NCBI GenBank assembly: GCA_024449915.1
Contig: JAMZAV010001297.1
Location: forward strand, 248,001-312,000
Source of the DNA: Sweltsa coloradensis
Lineage: Eukaryota > Arthropoda > Insecta > Plecoptera > Chloroperlidae
Direction: 5' to 3'
Length of the DNA stretch: 64,000 bases
Position numbers and translations under genes: made by a program. Under the pieces are notes generated by a model. The model was given only the letters and a program-made list of their open reading frames with translations, did not search any database and had not been told where the DNA came from. This document shows, one piece after another, positions 55,057 through 64,000 of the stretch (positions are counted from its first letter, which is position 1; each line of letters starts with the position of its first letter).

Positions 55057-55690
55057 ATTCTACGAAGTTCAAAATCTCAATCAAATTAGCATGGGAATGC
55101 CACGATTCGAGCCAAAATTGTACGTTATAGTACTTTTCAATATAGCGGTCCAGATCATTTGTGTTGTGCATACTCAGAAACGGTGATACCAATTCTTATA
55201 CATGGCTCGTTTTTTTTTTACCCCGTTTGATCAAACAAATTTATATAATGTCAATCTAAAATTGCAATTTTTATGGACTTTGAAGACTCGCACGAACATA
55301 TCTGTGTGGGGGATAAGGGCCTTGTATCAGAAACATGGATCTAGTTATCTGTCGTAGGGTAAAAGCAGAACAAGATTATTTTATTTCCCTTCATGTAATC
55401 CAAAGAGTAGGATCTCATCTCACTCTAGACGCACCCAAGCCTCTTCATAACCCAACCTAAAGAGGTTTGAAACCACCAGAAAACATCACGGAAACTAGAC
55501 AGGGGGAAATGTTACGTCATGTATTGACAGAAAAAATAGTGACATACTGGGGGAAAGTTTGGGTTGGAGCTGCCTATTGAGTCACCGGATATTGAAGCTG
55601 GCTGTAATATTACGCAACAGCAACACAGCTCTGGCAATGACAACCGGCATGAGTCGGGTATTGAAGTCTTCTCATTTCCTATTAGAACCT
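55057..55690. other. Unassigned DNA
   Basis: The 55559-55783 plus frames extend into the inverted repeat and have no recognised domain. Confidence 0.35.
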
Positions 55691-56178
55691 TTATCCCCAC
55701 AAATACGAAAATTTGTAAAAAGCAACAGCCAAACACTCCTTCAAAAGTATTCGGCTGTAAATGCTGTAAGATATAGAAGTTGAGCCAAGCTTTTCATTCT
55801 TTCTCCCTAGTTTCACTTTGAAAGAAGTAAGATCATTTCGCCTTTTGACGAGCGCCAAGCCAACGATTTTGTGGTAAAAAGTTAACATTTTTAAACTCAA
55901 AATCATAAAAAAAATGACTTTGCCATTGAATTTGGTTCATGGACAAGTAGTTTTTTTTATGAGTTCGCGTTCCAAAATTTTACTTTTTTACCACAAAAAT
56001 CGTTGGCTTGGCTCTCGTCAACAGGCGAAATGATCTTAATTCTTTTCAAAGCGAAACTAGGTAGAAAAAATGAAAAGCTTGGCTCAATTTCTATATCTCA
56101 CAGCATTCACAGCCGAAGACTTTTGAAGGAGAGCTTAGCTGACGCTTTTTACAAAAAAAAAAATATTGTGGGGATATT
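55691..56178. repeat. Inverted repeat, ~195-bp arms
   Basis: Arms 55691-55885 and 55982-56178 (gagccaagcttttcattctt against aaaatgaaaagcttggctca; caagccaacgattttgtggt against its complement) around a ~96-bp loop. Short frames on both arms are therefore similar to each other and are not genes. Confidence 0.8.
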
Positions 56179-56224
56179 ACATCTTTTGTTGTTTTTGTTT
56201 CCTATCAAGGCGTGAATGATGGAC

Positions 56225-57010
56225 TTTGAATGATTAAATTTGTTAAGTTCAGAGTTTTTTTTTTTACATTTTGGGCCCACGGTCCCCCCAAATTTCCCCC
56301 CTTGTGTTTTAAGCGCTAGAAATTTATAATGATTAAGAGCATGTTTAATTTCAAGCTTGTACAAATTACTACGCCTCAGTAATTACGTGTTTGATTTTCA
56401 TTTTGATTTTGCCCGTTCCATATTGCCCGGTTTTGGTTTTGAAAGCTTTAAGTGATTGCGTATGAGGGACATTTAAGTGTGGCCCAAGTTTCAAAGTTCT
56501 AAGATGTACAGTTATCTCTGTAAAGCGTCTTATTCATAAGAGTACGGGATTACCTAGCTTTTGATAATTCTGATTTCCTCCGGTACCCGTTACTTAATTT
56601 TTCTTTCCATATTCAAAAGTAATAAAGAATGAGCGATATCAAAGTGTATTTCACGTTTGTAACTTCTCAGTTGTAGCGTTTTCTTTAAATGATTCATTTT
56701 TTATAGTTTAGATAGTTTTTTTTGTCATTTTTGGGCCCATGGTCCTCCCCAAATTAAGCCCCTTGTGTTTTGGACGCTTGATATGGAAAAGAGCGTGTTT
56801 AATTTCAAGTTTGTACAAATTACCACGCCTCAGTAATTACGTGTTTTGATTATTATCCGAAATTTTTATTTTCTCCGGTCCCTGTTACCCGATTTTAGTT
56901 TTGAAAGCAGAGGGCACTGCGTCTGAGATACATCTAAGTGTGGTCCAAGTTTCATTGTTGTAAGATGTACCGTTTTCTCGGTAGGGCTCAATATAGCTCC
57001 GCGGAGAATT
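56225..57010 (+). repeat. Two ~459-bp-spaced direct repeats
   Basis: tttgggcccacggtcc at 56271 and tttgggcccatggtcc at 56732; then ttgtacaaattac.acgcctc, agtaattacgtgttttga and taagtgtgg.ccaagtttca recur in order. Confidence 0.8.
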
Positions 57011-57149
57011 AGCTAGGTAGCCAACCAGCCGGGAGTTTTTCGACGATAATGAAACACTTAACACAGAATGGGTAATCTGATGGGGTTGATTTTTTTTGTA
57101 GGTCATGGACCACATATCAGGTCATATACCGAGTTTCAAGATTGTAAAT

Positions 57150-57262
57150 CTTTATTTCTCGATTTGGTTGATCGGGAAACACTCCCGTGGGTGTAATTGT
57201 TTTTATTTACTACAATTCAGAAATTCTTTTTTAATTTCTGAATTGTAGTAAATAAAAATGTA
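57150..57262. mobile_element. Hairpin MITE relative
   Basis: tttatttactacaattcaga, then aattcttttttaatttctga and attgtagtaaataaa form a near-perfect ~24-bp hairpin. The left flank ctcgatttggttgatcggga and acactcccgtgggtgtaatt is the shared MITE border. The right border is missing. Confidence 0.65.
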
Positions 57263-57839
57263 AATCTTTCGGGGCGGCGTGTGCAGATAGCTGAAACCCC
57301 CCCAACTCGGGTAGGTGTAAACAGGGTCGTCGCGTTCGTCGTCGCCTAAGCAGTCGGATGCGCTTGGCTGCGGGCGAGCGACCGTCGCCCTAGATAGTCG
57401 TACGCATGCGACGAACATAACCTCCTTAAACATCATATTCCTGTATTTTTCCGAGGAACGAAATTTAACTTCACCCAAATCTTCTTACTCATATTCAATA
57501 ATAATGGTGATTATGCAATATATTACATATTGGTTTAATAAAACCTAAAACGTAAGTTACTTTCTTCAAAAGAGTCTCCAACAATTTCCTCGAGTACAGT
57601 GCTAGCTCCGACTGACGTAGCGAACCTAATCCTTCAGCGTCCGACAGACAGGGTGAGAAATTATCAGTCGAGCACGGAATGTGATTGAGGAAGAGTTGGA
57701 GCCTCCGAAATATTAAAATTTTTAAGTAAGTTATACATAGGTTTAAGTTCAGTGTTTATGTGAATTTATTATTATTTATTATTATAACAAGCTGCTGCTG
57801 TGTTGCGTGTATTTTAGTAGTATTTTGATTTGTTCATCA
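57263..57839. other. Unassigned, locally GC-rich
   Basis: 57275-57420 is GC-rich with a 91-codon minus frame of no known family. Confidence 0.35.
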
Positions 57840-58005
57840 TTTTTTATTTATTTTCTTATGTATTTTATTTTATTTTATTTTATTTGCATTTATTTATTTA
57901 TTAATTAATTTATTTATTTTTAATATTTTTATTTATTTAATTATTTATTTATTTATTTTGTTTATTTGTTTGTTTATTTATTTAACGTCTATCCTGGTGC
58001 ATAGG
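57840..58005 (-). mobile_element. LINE tail on the minus strand with (TTTA)n
   Basis: On the minus strand: ggataggacgtta-like end aggatagacgttaaataaat followed by a long imperfect (AAAT)n. The stem-loop portion is truncated (ctatgcacc). Confidence 0.6.
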
Positions 58006-58273
58006 AGGCCTGGTGAGTCTCATGTTGTGCAGTGTCCCAAGGTTATGTATGTAGTATCTAGTGAAGTAATGTATCGATTTCAAAACGGTTTTTTGCTTTA
58101 CACAGATAAACGATAACACCTTCTATCGGATAGTCTAATTTTGGAAATTTTAACCCATAAAATTGTTTAAAAAATTCGCAAAGTCGTCCAAATTTCAAAT
58201 CCAAATTTTCCGAAAAAGAGTTAACACTCCCGGAAGATATAGACTTATATAGCAAGTATGTGAAATCTGAACG

Positions 58274-58648
58274 TCATATCTTTATTAGATTAGTGGTAAT
58301 CTTACAAACCTTTCCGCATAAAATCACCACTGTTTTGTGCTGCTCTGTGCGAGTGTCAACGGTTTCCTCTCGCAGCCTTGTGGGGTGGGGGTAGGCCAAG
58401 ACTTGTCCTGCATCCATCCACCCGCCGAATCGAAGAGACCCCAGCCCAGACCGGTTCGAAAGCCTCGGGCAATTCATTATGCGATCCCAATACCAAGTTA
58501 TTTTACTCAACCCAATGAAATCTGCCAGCTCGCAAAACGTTTTACAGAGGAGAGGCTTCACAAGTTTTGTTACTGTCACGGTACATTCCTTACCCAAATG
58601 AGGTGTTTTGTTTTTATCAATTTGCATGTGCCACATAAAAATTAACAA
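58274..58648 (-). other. Overlapping frames of 124 and 102 codons
   Basis: A 124-codon minus frame and a 102-codon plus frame cover the same DNA, which has balanced composition at 58340-58600. Neither translation shows a domain, signal or motif I know. One may derive from an exon; I cannot choose. Confidence 0.2.
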
Positions 58649-58840
58649 AAATAACTTTTTAACTTATTATTAAAATAATTATTTATACGTTTAAAAGTAT
58701 AACTGTCATAACAATTATAAAACTGCATAATTATTATTCCTGAATTTTTCTCCGATAGATGGAATGCACTCTGAACCTTCGGGGCTAGAGGTGATCCTCA
58801 GTCCTCACCGCTTCGGTGATGCAAGTTATTACTCATTATT

Positions 58841-58877
58841 ACAATATCAATCAACATAATATGTTGATTGATATTGT
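58841..58877. repeat. Perfect 17-bp-arm palindrome
   Basis: acaatatcaatcaacat, spacer aat, atgttgattgatattgt. It could be the centre or junction of a MITE. Confidence 0.85.
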
Positions 58878-58992
58878 ATAATATTATTTAAATTGTGAAT
58901 TTTACATTTGGTGTCAAACACAAAGAATATTGTTATTAATTTGGTTGTGTTTTCGGTTGTGGTGTTCTGTGATGTAAATATTGCATAAATTT

Positions 58993-59050
58993 ATCCCGAC
59001 TGGGGTCAAGGGTGTAACCCAGATGCTAAGATCGATTCCCGGTTGAAGCC
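58993..59050 (-). repeat. SINE-3-like T-arm scrap
   Basis: cccgactggggtcaagggtg resembles the complement of the SINE-3 T arm, but the match is short. Confidence 0.35.
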
Positions 59051-59297
59051 ACTTCACACACAATAATTGCTATAATATGTTTCATGCAAAAGTCAACAGT
59101 TTCATGGAAAGTGTGGGCACAAGGGGCATCGTAAAGTGAGTATTCTTGGAGATCAACAATGAATGTATTGACTGTCGATATGACTCAATCAGCAGGTGTC
59201 GAGTGTGTTTGCCAAGATAATGATTGTGGTAACCGCTAATCCCTAAATACTAATAAGACCTTGGGCACCTGGATAATGTGAAGTTTTGCACAATTAA

Positions 59298-60086
59298 TTG
59301 GATGAGCGGCGAAGCGAAGATTCCATTTCACTACACTGGAGAAAAAAATCCGGAATGTTTTTTTTCTCTCTTTCTTTCTTTTTGTATTTTTGTATGTCTG
59401 TTAACACGATTCCGGCTAAACCGATACTCCGATTGTGATAAAATTTTATGGAGACCTTCGAAATCTCTGAACTTAGAACTGCCACGTTTTTGAGCGCAAT
59501 CGGAAATTTTTTTCTCATGAAAATCGCAATTTTACGATTTTTTCGATTTTTTAAAAATTTCTTCGACTTATAACACCTACGTGCTTTATTCGATTGTAAT
59601 GATTTTTACACAGAACCTTAATTTTATGAATTGATATATTCGTGTGAAATTTGAGCGTAATCGAAAAATTATTTCCCATGAAAATTGCAATTTTACGATT
59701 ATTTTTCGATTTTTAAAATTTCTTCAGCTTATAACACCGACATGCAGACCCGATTGTAATGATTTTTTCACAGAACCTTAATTTCATGAATTTATATATT
59801 CGTGTGAAATTTGAGCGCAATCGAAAAATTCTTTCTTGTGATAATCGCAATTATACATTTTATTTTTTTTTTTAAATTTCTTCTACTTATAACACCTACA
59901 TGCCTTATTTGATTGTAATGATTTTTTCACAGAACCTTAATTTTATTAATTATTATATTCGCGTGAAATTTGATTGTAATCGAAAAATTATTTCTCATGA
60001 AAATCACTATTTTACGCTTTTTTCGTTTTTAAAAATTTACGCTCATCCAACAACGTGCCTGAAAAAGCGTTTGCGAAGCTTCCTAG
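59298..60086 (+). mobile_element. HEL-2 copy d, full length
   Basis: Starts ttggatgagcggcgaagcg. Three internal repeats of the module ataacaccta/gcatg..gattgtaatgattttt..cagaaccttaatttt..gtgtgaaatttga occur near 59570, 59730 and 59890 (about 160 bp apart). 3' end: gctcatccaa (60041-60050), hairpin arms caacgtg/agcgtttg, then gcttcctag (60086). Confidence 0.85.
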
Positions 60087-60297
60087 TATTTTATATCGCT
60101 GGCGGACGGAGTGTATTGAGCCTCTTACATACAATATATATTATACCGTCACAATTTTTCAGGGGTATTGACTTGTGATTACATAAACATTTCCCTCAAT
60201 AATGATCATAATGCACGCGGAGAAATGATTTTGACATCTGAGCAATTTTTTGTTTGTTTGAAGATTTGCATTCATTTTTAGTATTCAAATTTTAAAT

Positions 60298-60302
<5 letters not shown>

Positions 60303-60328
<26 letters not shown>

Positions 60329-60330
60329 CT
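60303..60330. repeat. (TTTA)n microsatellite
   Basis: About seven TTTA repeats; may be the tail of an unrecognised minus-strand retroposon. Confidence 0.8.
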
Positions 60331-60394
60331 GACAAGACAAAATATTGTAGTACATTGCTATGGATGGGTTAATAATATTTTTCATCCTTTATTT

Positions 60395-60910
60395 ATTTTT
60401 GGTAAATCTGGTAAGTCTGGTGAATCGGATTGTGACTCAATTGTGAAAATGTCACTTTCTTGTTTTGCGAATAACAAATCTACAACCATAAAATATAATC
60501 GTAGAGCTTTCCTGTTAATGCCTGAACAGAAAAAAGAATTTAAATTGGAATATATATTTCAAATTTTTGTAGAGATAAAATGATTCAACATAATCAGTGG
60601 CGGATAAAGGGGAGAATCGATGGGACGATCTTCCTCTCCCGTCACCCCTCGAGAATTCCTCTTTTCATTGCACAGCCAATTATTACTATCACCTTTTGTG
60701 CCATTTTCGATTTTTTTTTTACTCGTTTTTAGACCAACTAAAGATGAAAATTAGCAAATTATTTTCTCGCCTTTGGCGAAAACGGGCACTAACACGTTTT
60801 TAACTTTCGAATTGCAAAACCTAACTCGCTCATTCTCCCCCCCCCCCCCCCCCCTAGATACGTAGATAGTTTTCGTTTGATATTATGTGAATATCTTGAA
60901 AATGAATCCC
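60395..60910 (+). repeat. Dispersed repeat, copy 2
   Basis: Partner of 46885-47440 in the same orientation; includes cagtggcggataaagggga and a C-run at 60837-60854. Confidence 0.8.
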
Positions 60911-61695
60911 ATGAATTAGGCTATCCACCACTGAATAAAATAATCATATCAAAAGGTTATGTTATTTGTTTTGCAATTCCGCTTAGAATTGAGCTACAAT
61001 TTCGATTTAAAAACATTTTAAGCCTTGTTTTGACTTGATGAATTGAATAAACTATAAATATAATCAGTAAATGAAAAAATGACACGATTTAACTATCACT
61101 TATGCAAGAGACCCCACACCTGTCATCCCATTTCATCTTGGATTTTAAATTGTAAACCTGGGTAAATGGTTGTAAAATACCTCTATTATATTCGTCATGC
61201 GCCTCTCCATCCTTTCAACTTCAACAAATTATTTTTGAAAGGGTTGTTTTTTTGGCATTTGCAAAAGGTTCACAGACTGTATAAATTAATGTATTGTGTA
61301 AAATTCAATCACTGGCCAGTAATGTAACTAATATTATTTCAATCTTATCATTTAATTATTGATGAGTCGAGTAAAACTTATACTACACACACTGTCTAGC
61401 CTGCCTTTTTCCGGTTATTTGAGTTTTTGAAAGGCGATTTTAGCATCAGTTTCATTCAAAAGTGTGTATTGAATATTCGACGAATTACAGAATAATAACT
61501 AATTATTAACTTGTCTAGAGGAGTAGCGGTATGCTACACGAATGACTACGTACCCTTCAATAGTTTATAAGCCACTGCAGAACCCATGGGTTGATTTCAT
61601 ATTACTGTTGTCCTGCGATTCACGTTCGAATCCAGGATGTTCCTTCACTCTTGTTTACACCGTTATCCACGTGTGTATTGGCATATAATAATTTA
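60911..61695. other. Unassigned AT-rich DNA
   Basis: No gene or repeat recognised. Confidence 0.4.
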
Positions 61696-61699
61696 ATTT

Positions 61700-61765
61700 A
61701 GTTGTTCTTTGTAAATCAGTCTTTATAACTGCATAGGATAGACGTAAAATAAGTAAATACATCGC
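61700..61765 (+). mobile_element. LINE 3'-end fragment
   Basis: gttgttctttgtaaatcagt, ctttataactgcataggata and gacgtaaaataagtaaat: the same tail as 43634-43715 with a few changes. Confidence 0.75.
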
Positions 61766-61902
61766 CAAGTTTTTTTGCGAACAAATCTTAATATTTGGTT
61801 AAAATTAAAATTGAAAACACCCACAGAACCATCTTTTGACAAGGAATTGATTAATATACGTTATAATTATGAAAACGTTAAAATAACGCTTGTTATAATG
61901 CA

Positions 61903-62326
61903 ATGGCATATGCATGGTTGAATTCAGTACCTTTTCTCGAGTTGGCTGAGTGGCTGACAGCAGTAAACCAATATTCTATTGAAACCTTCGTCAACCTTTC
62001 AGCTATGATTGGCAACATTAGGGGTCTTGAAAAAGACCAATGTCATGTGTGTGTTCAGACTGACTGCATTCAAGAAGCAGGTAGAGGAGCTGCTCGAAGT
62101 GAACCGTGAGACGGTCCACTTGCAACTGAATAGCTCTCCTGCCGAAAATTTTCCCCGACCGGCAATAAATGCTGTCCTGAACCACGTGACAAGGGAACCA
62201 ATAACAAAATTCTTTTCAATAACTTTGTCCAGCCCACTTGGGCCTTATTTTACCCGCCCACATTCCTCAAAACTCGAAATCGTTGAAACGCGAGACTACT
62301 CAGGACTGTTAAAAAAACTGATTTAA
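61903..62326 (+). other. Unassigned overlapping frames, possible retroelement end
   Basis: Two overlapping plus frames (61903-62109, 62009-62326). The second has TAFKKQVEELLEVN and ends shortly before an imperfect hairpin (gacctgtcctatcattggac, then aggt) and an aataaaatcaatcaaat tail, a layout like a retroposon 3' end. No diagnostic RT motif is present. Confidence 0.25.
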
Positions 62327-62506
62327 AAAGGAGGACATGTCTATTACTCTACACTGGCCGACCTGTCCTATCATTGGACAGGTAAATTACAATAAAATCA
62401 ATCAAATAATATACATGGATGTGGTGATATGGACATAAATATGCAAAGGCAAACTTTTATTAACACATATGTTTGTAGGGCCTATGTGTATGTATATGTA
62501 CATACA

Positions 62507-63192
62507 CTAGGTAACTCTCAGTTGGACGCGTTGATAAGCGAGCACGTGCTATAGCTAGACCCACATTGCAATTTTTTAAAATTTTAAACTTTGCAACGTT
62601 CGCTGTCCACGGGGCCATGTTTCCAATATTATTGAAAATTGGCAAGGTAGGCCTATTTGAGTAAACCTTTACTTTGTGGATAAAATCCACCGCCATCTAG
62701 AGGACCTTGACATAATTTCTTTGGGAAAACTTTTTTAACTATTTGGTAATAAATAATACACTGCTTCCTCGATAGTATTTTGATTACTTCTAGGTGGCAG
62801 TGCATAGTGCAAACCTCGTGCGACTTTCGTTGCCATGGTAACGTTACTTTTGTTATAATGTAATTTCCATCTACACTACTTATCGGATCAAAATAAAATC
62901 AACATATTCGTGACCGGACGGACATTCTAAATGATTTAGCCACCTCAGAGTTTGTCGCCGTTTAGTTTGAAAAAAAAACTTTCTTTTAACTGTAACTTTT
63001 AATTTTTTTAACGATTTCGCCACAAAACTTATGGCATTCAATCGGAACGATAGCTTGTGGACAGTCAAATTTCAACTCGATCCGAGCCTCCGTTCGAACG
63101 TTATGGCGAGACATACATACAAAAAAAAAAAACAGTGACTATTTTTTTCCGGCAGAGTCAAACAAATGGTAACGCTCGCTTCGCTCGCTTAA
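62507..63192 (-). mobile_element. HEL-3 copy b
   Basis: Minus strand: starts ttaagcgagcgaagcgagcg (63192 downward), ends hairpin then ctag (62507). Shares with copy a gtccgtccggtcacgaatat, gccatggtaacgtta (as complement cgttaccatggcaacg) and atggattttatccacaaag (here with one change). It defines both termini of the family. Confidence 0.8.
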
Positions 63193-63795
63193 TAATGTTA
63201 GGCCTTGATGGGTCCAGCTTCACTCTACAACTGAGCGTCTCCTCCGACGTCAGGCTGGTTCCATCCGTCCAGACCAGTCACAACTTATTATTTACAAGGC
63301 AGTAATACCAACACAACATAACTTAAATTCATAACAACGGCGAACAATAATGGGGACGGATTTATAAGAGGAATGGGTGGAATTTAATTTTATAATAAAC
63401 ACCTCGCAATGTTGCAGTGCGAAGTAATGACGCCTGTATCACGGCCTTCCGTCGAAGAAGAATGTTTAGAGGAAAATATAGTTACCAATAAGCTGGATGT
63501 TTGCAGAGACCTTCCCAACACCTTCATAAACAAAATACTAATACTCCCCTATGATTGAACTGGAGCTTCGGCCGCCATATTGGAAAATGGCGTGCAAAAA
63601 GTGTTTATTATAAAATTTCTTCAAATATTTGGAAATAGTCAAAAAGTTGCAAGAGCAAAAATTTTCCCATTCAATAAAAAAATGAGTCATATTTTGGAGA
63701 GGCAAAAAGGTTTCGTCACAAAAAAAAAGTGGTTTTTATGTTGGTTGCTTATTGAGAAAAAGCGTATTGTAGTCATTGTATTTTAAAATTTAATT
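63193..63795. other. Unassigned DNA
   Basis: A 68-codon Lys/Phe-rich plus frame (63580-63786) has no recognised motif. Confidence 0.35.
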
Positions 63796-64000
63796 GAATT
63801 TTATTGTATTGTATGTATTTTATGTATTGTATTGTATTATTGTATTGTATTGTATTTTGTATTGTATTGTATTGTATTGTATTGTATTGTATTGTGTTGT
63901 GTTGTGTTGTGTTGGTTTTGTTGTGTTGTGTTGTGTTGTGTTGTGTTGTGTGTGGTTGTTGTTGTTTGTGTTGTGTTGTGTTGTGTTGTTGTTTTTGTTG
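63796..64000. repeat. Pentanucleotide satellite, TTGTA to TTGTG
   Basis: Repeats of TTGTA (about 63800-63893) turn into repeats of TTGTG (63894-64000) and continue past the window edge. Confidence 0.95.

Noticed and set aside
1..64000. CRISPR array, bacterial operons, promoters with -10/-35 and ribosome binding sites
   Set aside because: No spaced identical short repeats and no prokaryotic gene organisation; tRNA-derived SINEs and LINEs show a eukaryotic genome.

Overview
The window reads as an AT-rich metazoan nuclear intergenic region that is almost entirely built from mobile elements. No bacterial-style operon, no long conserved host gene and no rRNA cluster is visible. The mix points to an invertebrate animal, plausibly marine: tRNA-headed SINEs, non-LTR retrotransposon fragments, Penelope-like elements, hAT-like and PIF/Harbinger-like DNA elements, and many short elements with Helitron-like ends. 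I cannot name the species or phylum.

Layout. 1-835: three tandem ~325-bp units. 836-4467: nested non-autonomous elements (HEL-1, HEL-2, HEL-3), each inserted into another. 4534-7227: an AT-rich 2.7-kb element that is mostly inverted repeat. 7248-9854: a second inverted duplication, later split by a HEL-2 copy. 10-14.7 kb: SINEs, paired HEL-5 ends and AT-rich unique DNA. 15.1-18.2 kb: three HEL-1 copies, one holding an inverted HEL-2. 19.7-20.2 kb: a LINE reverse transcriptase scrap and a SINE. 21-28 kb: palindromes, tandem HEL-4 copies, an intact-ended hAT-like element and a SINE-in-SINE nest. 29-33 kb: Penelope scrap, SINE-2, HEL-1 and microsatellites. 36-37.8 kb: GC-richer tandem arrays. 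39.2-41.0 kb: Penelope-like remnants, including a GIY-YIG endonuclease fragment between two inverted 178-bp repeats that each carry a hammerhead-ribozyme-like motif. 42.1-43.7 kb: 5'-truncated LINE with the RT C-terminus and a complete 3' end. 46.2-47.4 kb: second hAT-like copy and a dispersed repeat. 48.5-49.95 kb: Penelope RT fragment and a tandem SINE-3 array. 49,964-53,685: a 3.7-kb element with ~900-bp terminal inverted repeats and TTA target duplication, carrying a broken protein-coding fragment. 54-64 kb: further HEL, LINE and inverted-repeat relics, ending in a TTGTA/TTGTG pentanucleotide tract.

The most informative points are: (1) five HEL families share a 3' end (hairpin AACGC..GCGTT then CTAG), and in four of them a subterminal copy of their own 5' terminus has changed together with that terminus; (2) hammerhead-like motifs in Penelope relics keep stem II paired with different sequences; (3) a tRNA-derived SINE and a LINE in the same window share their 3' tail and stem-loop; (4) two copies of one hAT-like family have separate 8-bp target duplications; (5) the TTA-flanked 3.7-kb element contains a decayed gene fragment. 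All coding remnants are partial or broken and nothing here looks like a working host gene. Identities come from recognised motifs only; no database was searched.
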